Assembly (NCBI GenBank): GCA_900553525.1
Contig: USDZ01000073.1
Span: forward strand, 1 to 8,006
Length of the DNA: 8,006 nucleotides
Source: an uncultured Oscillospiraceae bacterium
GTDB taxonomy: Bacteria > Bacillota > Clostridia > Oscillospirales > Acutalibacteraceae
Reading direction: 5' to 3'
Under the pieces are notes generated by a model that saw nothing but the letters and a program-made list of their open reading frames with translations, was not told where the DNA came from and ran no database searches. The translations under genes were made by a program, and so were the position numbers. Of this stretch, positions 1-5,710 are shown one piece after another; the stretch's first letter is position 1; every line of letters begins with the position of its first letter.

Positions 1-272
1 GGAAAATTGCCGATCGGTATTTGGGGGCGGGGAGCCGGTATCGGGAGATCATGGAGCTCAACGGCCTGACCAGCGATCGTCTTCTGCCCGGGATGCAGTT
101 GAAAATCCCCGGCGAGGCCTACCGGGAATATACCGTCAAGCGGGGGGATTCGCTGTGGAAAATCGCGCAAAACCAGTTGGGCTCGGGAACCCGGTATACC
201 GAAATTATGGGACTCAACGGGCTTTCAAGCGATCTCATCCATCCCGGGCAGGTTCTGAAACTGCCGCGGTAA
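1..272 (+). CDS. LysM-domain protein, C-terminal part (5' end outside window)
   Basis: The first complete codon is at base 3, and the frame is open to the window edge, so only the last 89 residues are seen. They form two LysM peptidoglycan-binding modules. The first is cut at its start (KIADRYLGAGSRYREIMELN, ending PGMQLKIP). The second is complete: YTVKRGDSLWKIAQ at about residues 44-57, a central IMGLNGLSS, and PGQVLKLPR at the end. LysM modules bind N-acetylglucosamine-containing glycans, so the protein probably acts at the cell wall or spore coat, or is a phage-tail-like or baseplate-associated LysM protein. The missing N-terminal part would decide between these. The two modules are near-duplicates of each other (SRYREIMELNGLTSD versus TRYTEIMGLNGLSSD), which points to recent internal duplication. 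The TTG at base 21 should not be taken as the start, because it falls inside a LysM motif. A strong terminator follows 25 bases after the stop codon. Confidence 0.92.
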   Translation, partial: KIADRYLGAGSRYREIMELNGLTSDRLLPGMQLKIPGEAYREYTVKRGDSLWKIAQNQLGSGTRYTEIMGLNGLSSDLIHPGQVLKLPR

Positions 273-297
273 AACCCGGCCTGCCGCGGATAGGCGA

Positions 298-341
298 ATG
301 GGGCTGCTGCAAAGGAATCCTTGCAGCAGCCCCATTTTATT
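298..341 (+). terminator. Rho-independent terminator of the LysM gene
   Basis: A perfect 15-bp stem pairs 298-312 (ATGGGGCTGCTGCAA) with 321-335 (TTGCAGCAGCCCCAT) across an 8-base loop. The tail reads TTTTATT. It begins 25 bases after the LysM stop codon. On the minus strand the T-run is lacking, so it should act mainly on plus-strand transcripts. Confidence 0.88.
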
Positions 342-561
342 ACGCAAGCGAATCACTGGCAGAGCCAGTGGAAAAGAAAAAGCTTAAGCTATCGACAAAA
401 AAGAAACTCCCCAATAGAGGAAGGTTAAAGTCTGCCAATCTAACTTAAAATATGGAGGAGGTCTTTTCCATGACTAAAAACGCGTAAGTAAAGTGCACGT
501 TACACGACAAAGGGGAGAGGAGAACGCCCGGTCTATGAAAGTCACGCCGGCCGGCGCTGGT
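342..561. other. Intergenic gap between convergent genes, AT-richer than its surroundings
   Basis: This gap separates the LysM gene (plus) from the 3' end of the 184-residue gene (minus). From about 342 to 500 it is visibly richer in A and T than the rest of the window. It contains a perfect 7-bp hairpin with a 3-base loop (354-370, CACTGGC-AGA-GCCAGTG), a 10-bp palindrome AGCTTAAGCT (381-390), an isolated ribosome-binding site with a five-codon frame (454-487, listed separately), and a GC-rich palindrome CGCCGGCCGGCG (545-556). The last lies just after the minus-strand stop codon and could be a weak terminator stem for that gene, followed on the minus strand only by TGACTTTC. No known structured RNA class is recognised here and no convincing promoter was found. 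Confidence 0.5.
454..487 (+). other. Orphan Shine-Dalgarno plus five-codon ORF (MTKNA), possible gene remnant or leader peptide
   Basis: GGAGGAGG at 454-461 lies 8 bases before an ATG at 470, which is ideal initiation geometry. The frame reads M-T-K-N-A and stops at TAA (485-487). No plus-strand gene can follow, because a convincing minus-strand gene occupies 562-1116. The site may be the leftover front end of a deleted gene, a translated leader peptide, or chance. A frame with a late start at 493 runs on for hundreds of codons, but it is antisense to real genes and is not accepted. The initiation signal is directly visible; any role is conjecture. Confidence 0.3.
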
Positions 562-1116
562 TTACCCGTTGTCTTGCGGCGGATGCGGCTCTTGTCCGTG
601 TTGAACAATCCCGGCACACATGTATTTGGACATATCGAGGGCCAGACGGTGACAGATGGGGCTTGTGTTGATAAAGGTCGTGTAATTCTGAGCCTTCAGA
701 CTGGTGGCAATCGCCTCCAGCAAATCGGTTTCATGCTGAATCATGGCGGCCCATTCCGGCACTCTCCAATACGGATTCAATCGATGGAGGATTTGGGCGA
801 TCTGTTGACCGTTTTCCTTCCATTTCTGTTTGACGGCGTTGGTTTGGTCGCTGTCCCGCATCAAATTCTCTACATAGATGATAAACAGTTGATTGTTATT
901 CCCCATCGCCGTGATCAGATCGCGGCTTTTATCCAGCGGATAGATGCTCGACAGAATGGTGCCGTAGGTTTTGTTCAAGCTGATCAGCTTGTTTTTAGCG
1001 TCTTCCTTGAGCGGCGTATGAAAAACGGCGTTGTTGAGATAGACCAGGCTCCAAAACAAATTATCCGTTGCATAATTGGAAAAGGCTTCGTACAACCGCA
1101 TCATGTCTTCGTCCAT
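562..1116 (-). CDS. Conserved helical protein of unknown function (184 aa)
   Basis: The start is ATG at 1116-1114, preceded by an excellent GGGAGG site (1125-1130), and the stop is TAA at 564-562. The product is soluble and mostly helical, with no signal peptide or membrane segment. Its pattern resembles a family of small Firmicutes proteins usually annotated hypothetical or, wrongly, acetylglutamate kinase. The matching marks are an aromatic-rich first helix (NLFWSLVYLNNAVF, 19-32), a central W-x-x-N-x-x-x-I-A segment (99-107), LNPYW at 113-117, EW at 121-122 and a terminal ALDMSKYMCAGIV (159-171). No kinase motifs are present. The family assignment is from memory of the pattern and is moderately secure; its function is not known to me. 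Its base composition is somewhat less GC-rich than the downstream transporter genes. No good promoter is seen directly upstream, so it may depend on read-through from the degV-family gene 214 bases upstream on the same strand. Confidence 0.82.
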   Translation of the reverse strand: MDEDMMRLYEAFSNYATDNLFWSLVYLNNAVFHTPLKEDAKNKLISLNKTYGTILSSIYPLDKSRDLITAMGNNNQLFIIYVENLMRDSDQTNAVKQKWKENGQQIAQILHRLNPYWRVPEWAAMIQHETDLLEAIATSLKAQNYTTFINTSPICHRLALDMSKYMCAGIVQHGQEPHPPQDNG

Positions 1117-1208
1117 GTTTGGTTCCTCCCTTCAATATATGGTATGATTTTCCATGCCGATGGTGCCTGTCTTGCGGTCCCAGCGCTTCATCTGTTACAA
1201 GAACGGCA

Positions 1209-1247
1209 AACCCCTCCGGAGTCGGGAGAACCGGCTCCAAAGGGGTT
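1209..1247 (-). terminator. Two-tier hairpin downstream of the degV-family gene, possible weak terminator
   Basis: AACCCCT (1209-1215) pairs with AGGGGTT (1241-1247). Inside it, 1218-1225 pairs with 1231-1238 (8 bp including one G-T pair) around a 5-base loop, with a 2x2 mismatch between the stems. It starts 83 bases past the degV-family stop. The minus-strand tail (TGCCGTTCTTGT) is only modestly T-rich, so termination may be partial and let transcription into the 184-residue gene. Confidence 0.45.
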
Positions 1248-1329
1248 CGGCATGGATTTCATCGTGTCTATATGTTCGGACGGGTCGGGAATTCCGGACA
1301 GGTATCCTTTCCCCGCCGGGAAGCTGTCT

Positions 1330-2199
1330 TTACAAATAGCGGTCGATCTTTTTGGAACAGCCGATGCCGAGCGTCCCGCTCCCGACATGACAGGACACGC
1401 TGAGGGACAGCGGGTCGCAATAGGTGACGCCGATTCCCAGCGCCTGTTCCGCCGCCGCCGCGAATTCCCGCGCCGCCGCCTCGTTGTTGGTGTGCGCCAC
1501 ATAAAGGTGGACCTGATCCACCCCGCCGAAACGAGTGCCGATGTCACGGCGCATCGCGTCGATCATGATGGCCCGGGCGTGCGTTTCGCTTCGGGCCTTT
1601 GCAAAGGCATCCAGCTTGTCGCCCTGGATTTGCAAAACAGGCTTGATACGCAGAACCGTTGCGACAGCGGCCGCCGCCGGCGTAATCCGTCCGCCTTTTT
1701 TCAGATATTTCAGCGTATCCACCATAATATAGATGCTGGATTCGAATTTTACCTCTTCCAGAATTTCCTTGATCTCACCGGCGGTTTTTCCCGCCTTGGC
1801 AAGCGCCAGCGCATCCATGACCGACTGCCGCTGAGAGACGGATATGCGCTGGTTGTTCACCACAAACACCCGTCCGCCGTAGTCGGCGGCAAGGGCGGCC
1901 GCCGTTGCACAGGACCCGGACAGGCCGCTGGACATGGGGATATGCACCAAGGCCTCGTACTCTTGGAGAAGGCGGTCCCACAAATCCAAAATGTCGCCCA
2001 CCGCCGGCTGAGAGGTGGAAATATCGGCATCGTCTTTCAGCCGTTCATAAAACGCCGCCTGGGTCAGGTTGATGTCCTCAAAAAACGTCTCCCCATCGAT
2101 CACAAACGGCATGGGCACGACGAAAACGCCGAGTTCTTTTGCGAGAGCTTGTGTGATGCCGCTGTTGCTGTCGGTGACGATCGCGATCCGTTCAGCCAT
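1330..2199 (-). CDS. DegV family fatty acid-binding protein
   Basis: The product has 289 residues, the usual DegV length. Family marks are the N-terminal IAIVTDSNSGI (5-15), TSQPAVGDI (62-70), MSSGLSGSCATAA (89-101, the loop whose Ser residues contact the lipid head group), DTLKYLKKGGRI (161-172), the KPVLQI strand (187-192) and a C-terminal HVGSGTLGIG (271-280). DegV/FakB-type proteins bind a single fatty acid. In Gram-positive bacteria, FakB members present exogenous fatty acids to the kinase FakA for acyl-phosphate synthesis. Most genomes carry several paralogues, so the exact role here is open, and no fakA is in the window. The ATG at 2199 is preceded by AGGAGA (2211-2216), 11 bases away, which is slightly long. 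A strong promoter lies about 130 bases upstream and is arranged back-to-back with that of the ABC transporter. The leader of about 125 bases contains a GCCGG-AGAG-CCGGC hairpin but no riboswitch I recognise. Confidence 0.95.
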   Translation of the reverse strand: MAERIAIVTDSNSGITQALAKELGVFVVPMPFVIDGETFFEDINLTQAAFYERLKDDADISTSQPAVGDILDLWDRLLQEYEALVHIPMSSGLSGSCATAAALAADYGGRVFVVNNQRISVSQRQSVMDALALAKAGKTAGEIKEILEEVKFESSIYIMVDTLKYLKKGGRITPAAAAVATVLRIKPVLQIQGDKLDAFAKARSETHARAIMIDAMRRDIGTRFGGVDQVHLYVAHTNNEAAAREFAAAAEQALGIGVTYCDPLSLSVSCHVGSGTLGIGCSKKIDRYL

Positions 2200-2330
2200 A
2201 TCGATACCGTTCTCCTATCCGAATTTCAGGGTGGGCCCCCTATCCCGTCCCGTCTAGACAGCCTGTCCGCATTTCCATCGCTGCCGGCTCTCCGGCTTTT
2301 CCAGAGAGAGGACGCTTTTGCATCCAATCG

Positions 2331-2359
2331 AGTATACAATGTTTGGACGAGGAAGTCAA
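2331..2359 (-). promoter_or_regulatory. Sigma-A promoter for the degV-family gene
   Basis: Read on the minus strand, TTGACT (2359-2354) and TATACT (2336-2331) are separated by exactly 17 bases, and each matches the consensus at 5 of 6 positions. Transcription should start near 2324, giving a leader of about 125 bases before the ATG at 2199. Confidence 0.8.
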
Positions 2360-2363
2360 CCCG

Positions 2364-2414
2364 GCGCTATGCCGCCGATCCGGAACAGCGCTATGCCGCC
2401 GATCCGGAACAGCG
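2364..2414. repeat. Perfect 24-bp tandem duplication between two divergent promoters
   Basis: The unit begins GCGCTATGCC and ends CCGGAACA. Copy 1 spans 2364-2387 and copy 2 spans 2388-2411 with no mismatch; a third copy is begun by GCG at 2412-2414. The pair fills 48 of the 57 bases between the two -35 boxes (2359 on minus, 2417 on plus). It may be a doubled operator for a regulator controlling both directions, or a recent neutral slippage duplication. The sequence alone does not decide. Confidence 0.9.
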
Positions 2415-2416
2415 GC

Positions 2417-2445
2417 TTGACGCCTGCGGCGAATACGGATACAAT
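2417..2445 (+). promoter_or_regulatory. Sigma-A promoter for the ABC transporter gene
   Basis: TTGACG (2417-2422) and TACAAT (2440-2445) are separated by exactly 17 bases, with 5 of 6 consensus matches each. The start of transcription should be near 2452. The leader to the ATG at 2569 is about 117 bases. It contains a small ACCG-TTTT-CGGT hairpin (2453-2464) and GC-rich segments around 2476-2510 that can pair in more than one way. Confidence 0.82.
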
Positions 2446-2568
2446 AAGACATACCGTTTTCGGTCATAGGAAGGGGCCGCCTCCGGGTGGCGTCCGGGCA
2501 CCGCCTGTTTGAAACGGAACCGAAATGGAAGCCAAGAGAACCCCGTCAAAGCAGACAAGGAGATCGGT

Positions 2569-5500
2569 ATGCTGGAATTGAAGAATATCCAAAAAGAGTA
2601 TCCGGCCGGCGGCGAAACGGTGGAGGCGCTCAAGGGCGTCAGCCTCCAGTTCCGCAGGTCGGAGTTCGTATCGGTCCTGGGGCCGTCCGGCTGCGGAAAG
2701 ACCACCATGCTGAACATCATCGGCGGACTGGACCGGTATACAAAAGGCGACCTGATCATCAACGGCAGGTCCACCAAGGATTTCAATAGCCGGGACTGGG
2801 ACACCTATCGGAACCATTCGGTCGGCTTTGTTTTCCAAAGCTACAATCTCATCCCCCACCAGACGGTTTTGCAGAATGTGGAGCTGGCGCTGACCCTTTC
2901 CGGCGTCTCCAAGGCGGAGCGCCGCCAACGGGCCAAAAAGGCGCTGGAAGAGGTCGGCCTGGGTTCCCAACTGAAGAAAAAGCCGGGGGAGATGTCCGGC
3001 GGCCAGATGCAGCGCGTCGCCATTGCCCGCGCGATTGTCAACAATCCCGACATTATCCTGGCCGACGAGCCCACCGGTGCCCTGGATACCGAAACTAGCC
3101 TGCAGGTCATGGAGATCCTCAAGGAGATCTCCAAGGACCGCCTGATCGTCATGGTGACCCACAACCCGGAACTCGCCGAGCGGTATTCCACCCGCATCGT
3201 CCGGATGCTGGACGGCCGGATCACGGGCGATTCCGCCCCCCTGTCCGAAGAAGAGGTCGAGCGGGAACGGCGGATGGAAAGGGAACAGGCGGAAAAGAAA
3301 ACGGCAGACAAAAAGCCGTCCATGTCGCTGGCCACCTCCTTCGGCCTGTCCCTCAAAAACCTGTTTACCAAAAAGAGCCGCACCGCCCTGACCTCTTTCG
3401 CCGGCAGCATCGGGATCATCGGCATCGCCTTGATCTACGCGGTGTCGGAGGGCACCACCTCCTATATCGATACCCTGCAGGAGGAGACGCTTTCCTCTTA
3501 TCCGTTGACTTTGCAGGCGCAGACGATGGATCTCGGGGCGCTGATGGAATCCTTTATCGGCGCGGCGCAATCCCAGGAGGCGCATGAGAACGACGCCGTT
3601 TACCAGAAGCCGATGGTATACGATCTGGTCAACGCGCTGAGTTCCGCGGGGACCACCGAAAACGACCTGAAATCCTTTAAGAGCTATCTGGAGGAGAAGA
3701 GGGCCGAGCCAGGAGGGGAAGGCAGCCTGCACGACGCCATCAGCGGCGTCCAGTACACCTACAACCTGGATCTGCTCGTTTACACCGAGAATGTGGACGG
3801 CGAAATCCTCCGCTCGGATTCCCAGGAACTCATGCAGGATCTGCTGTTGGAATACTTCGGCTTGGACATGTCCTCCATGATGGGGGTATACGAGGACTAC
3901 GGCCTGACCGACATGTCGTTTTTGTCCCCGGGTTCTTCCATGAACCTGTGGCAGGAGATGCTTCCGGGCGAAGACGGCAAACTGGTCAACCCGCTGCTGG
4001 AAAAGCAGTACGACGTGGTATACGGGTCCTGGCCCACCGAATATAATGAGATCGTATTGGTGCTGGATGAAAACAACGAGATCGACGACATGGCCCTGTA
4101 CGCGCTGGGCCTGAAATCCAAGGAAGAGATGGACGCCCTCATGGAGGCCGCCGTCAACAAAACCGAGGTGGAAGTGAAGGCGCAGACATGGTCGTATGAG
4201 GAAATCTGCGGGATGGAGTTTCGGACCATCTTGGGGTCCGACTGCTACATATTGGATGAACACACCGGCCTGTATACCGATCTGCGGGAAACCAGCGCCG
4301 GGCTGAAATACCTGTACGACAACGGGACTCCCCTAAAAGTGTCGGGCATTATCCGGCCAAACCCCGACGCGTCGGCGGCGATGCTGTCCGGCTCCATCGG
4401 TTATACCAGCCGGCTGACCGACTATGTGATCGAGCAGTCCCGGGATTCCGCCGCCGTTGCGGCCCAGATCGCGGATCCGGCGACCGACATCTTCACCGGC
4501 CTGCCTTTTCAGGAGAACACCGGAGACCTGACCGACGAGCGGAAGGCGCAGGATTTCCGGGACTATATCGCCGGGCTGGACGAGGCCGGAAAAGCGGACG
4601 CCTATGTGAAAATCCAGAGCATCCCCGCTAAAGAACAGATCGACGCCGCGGTGGCGCAGTCGGTGGGGACCATGACCCGCGCCGACATGGAACAGGCGAT
4701 GGTTCAGGCGCTCACCCAGCAGACGGGGATGAGCGAGGAGGAAATCCGGGGTTATACCGAGGCCATGAGCGACGACGACCTGACCGAACTCTTCACCCAG
4801 GTCGTGGAGGAGCAGTTCAAGGCGCAGTTCGCCGCGCGGGTCCAGGCCGAGCTGGACGCTCTGAGCACGCAGCAGCTCGCAGCCGCTTTGGATAGGACGG
4901 CGGCGGACTTTACCGACAAACAGTGCGCCGTCTATTACGACGAGGTGCTGACCTTTTCGACATCCAGCTATGAGGACAATCTGCTGGCCCTGGGCTGTGT
5001 GGATCCCGACGACCCGGCCTCCATCAGCCTCTACGCCTCCTCCTTTGAGAACAAGGATGTGATCGAGCAGGCTATCGCCGACTACAACGACACGGTGGAG
5101 GAACTCAAGAAAATCCAGTACACCGATTATGTCGGGCTGATGATGTCCTCCATGACCTCCATCATCAACGCCATCACCTATGTGCTGATCGCCTTTGTCG
5201 CCGTTTCCCTGGTCGTGTCTTCGATCATGATCGGCGTCATCACCCTGATTTCGGTTCAGGAGCGGACCAAGGAGATCGGCATCCTCCGCGCCATCGGCGC
5301 CTCGAAACGGAATGTGTCCAGCATGTTCAACGCGGAGACCGCCATCATCGGGTTCACCTCCGGAGCGTTGGGAGTGCTGGTCACCTATCTGCTCTGTATC
5401 CCCATCAACCTCATTCTGCGTCATTTCACCGGGATCAACACCCTCAACGCCTATCTGCCGGTTCCGGTCGCCGTGGTACTGATTTTGATCAGCGTGGCGC

Positions 5501-5577
5501 TGACCCTGATTTCCGGCATCATCCCGTCCAGAAGCGCGGCCAAAAAGGATCCGGTCGTGGCGCTGCGGACCGAATGA
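2569..5577 (+). CDS. ABC transporter, fused ATPase and MacB/FtsX-type permease with a very large extracellular domain
   Basis: The start is ATG at 2569, with AAGGAG six bases before it; an upstream in-frame TTG (2509) has no such site. The 1002-residue product has the ATPase first: Walker A GPSGCGKT (38-45), Q-loop Q90, signature MSGGQ (142-146), Walker B IILADEP (162-168) with catalytic E167, D-loop ALD (171-173) and switch H198. A charged linker (about 225-250) leads to TM1 (about 273-293), an outside domain of about 570 residues, and three C-terminal helices (about 869-894, 922-950, 966-986). QERTKEIGILRAIGAS (897-912) and the closing DPVVALR are typical of FtsX/MacB permeases. Such proteins work as mechanotransmission exporters or extractors of peptides, lipoproteins or antimicrobials, and act as dimers. 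This single chain would pair with itself. The substrate is unknown. No two-component system of the BceRS type is adjacent. It is transcribed divergently from the degV-family gene from its own promoter. Confidence 0.95.
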   Translation: MLELKNIQKEYPAGGETVEALKGVSLQFRRSEFVSVLGPSGCGKTTMLNIIGGLDRYTKGDLIINGRSTKDFNSRDWDTYRNHSVGFVFQSYNLIPHQTVLQNVELALTLSGVSKAERRQRAKKALEEVGLGSQLKKKPGEMSGGQMQRVAIARAIVNNPDIILADEPTGALDTETSLQVMEILKEISKDRLIVMVTHNPELAERYSTRIVRMLDGRITGDSAPLSEEEVERERRMEREQAEKKTADKKPSMSLATSFGLSLKNLFTKKSRTALTSFAGSIGIIGIALIYAVSEGTTSYIDTLQEETLSSYPLTLQAQTMDLGALMESFIGAAQSQEAHENDAVYQKPMVYDLVNALSSAGTTENDLKSFKSYLEEKRAEPGGEGSLHDAISGVQYTYNLDLLVYTENVDGEILRSDSQELMQDLLLEYFGLDMSSMMGVYEDYGLTDMSFLSPGSSMNLWQEMLPGEDGKLVNPLLEKQYDVVYGSWPTEYNEIVLVLDENNEIDDMALYALGLKSKEEMDALMEAAVNKTEVEVKAQTWSYEEICGMEFRTILGSDCYILDEHTGLYTDLRETSAGLKYLYDNGTPLKVSGIIRPNPDASAAMLSGSIGYTSRLTDYVIEQSRDSAAVAAQIADPATDIFTGLPFQENTGDLTDERKAQDFRDYIAGLDEAGKADAYVKIQSIPAKEQIDAAVAQSVGTMTRADMEQAMVQALTQQTGMSEEEIRGYTEAMSDDDLTELFTQVVEEQFKAQFAARVQAELDALSTQQLAAALDRTAADFTDKQCAVYYDEVLTFSTSSYEDNLLALGCVDPDDPASISLYASSFENKDVIEQAIADYNDTVEELKKIQYTDYVGLMMSSMTSIINAITYVLIAFVAVSLVVSSIMIGVITLISVQERTKEIGILRAIGASKRNVSSMFNAETAIIGFTSGALGVLVTYLLCIPINLILRHFTGINTLNAYLPVPVAVVLILISVALTLISGIIPSRSAAKKDPVVALRTE

Positions 5578-5710
5578 GGGGGATGTCCATCCCGGGGAGG
5601 AAGGCGCTGCTTCGGAAGGAAAGGTTTTTTCTCCCAGCGCCGGTGGGTGTGCTGCCGCCGGCGGAAACGGAACGCGACAAACACGGAAAAGGAGGCATGC
5701 CGGAATCGTT
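5578..5710 (+). other. 133-bp gap between ABC transporter and DUF1538 gene, with competing hairpins
   Basis: GGCGCTG (5603-5609) can pair with CAGCGCC (5635-5641), and CGCCGG (5638-5643) with CCGGCG (5658-5663). The two stems share bases 5638-5641, so they exclude each other. A run of six T (5625-5630) lies in the loop of the first, not after a stem, so neither is a normal terminator. No sigma-A promoter is evident. Read-through from the ABC gene is plausible but unproven. A GGAGG site at 5691-5695 lies 15 bases before the next ATG. Confidence 0.4.

Noticed and set aside
2200..2324. Riboswitch in the degV-family leader
   Set aside because: There is a GCCGG-AGAG-CCGGC hairpin and other short palindromes, but no conserved core of any riboswitch class I know.
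2333..2340. TATACAAT as a plus-strand -10 box
   Set aside because: No -35 element is found at a suitable distance on the plus strand. The same bases make a well-spaced -10 on the minus strand with TTGACT.
2364..2411. CRISPR-like repeat
   Set aside because: The two copies are directly adjacent with no spacer, and there are only two of them.
493..2469. 658-codon open frame on the plus strand
   Set aside because: It is antisense to both the 184-residue gene and the degV-family gene, which have recognisable families and good ribosome-binding sites. Its product has no recognisable domain and ends in the tandem repeat translated as protein.
2509..2568. Upstream TTG extension of the ABC transporter by 20 codons
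   Set aside because: AAGGAG sits six bases before the ATG at 2569, and ABC ATPases of this type begin directly with a LEL-x-N-(I/L)-x-K segment, as seen from 2569.
2464..4263. 599-codon open frame on the minus strand
   Set aside because: It is antisense to the ABC ATPase and outside domain. The protein is rich in His, Gln, Gly and Arg, typical of a shadow of a GC-rich coding frame.
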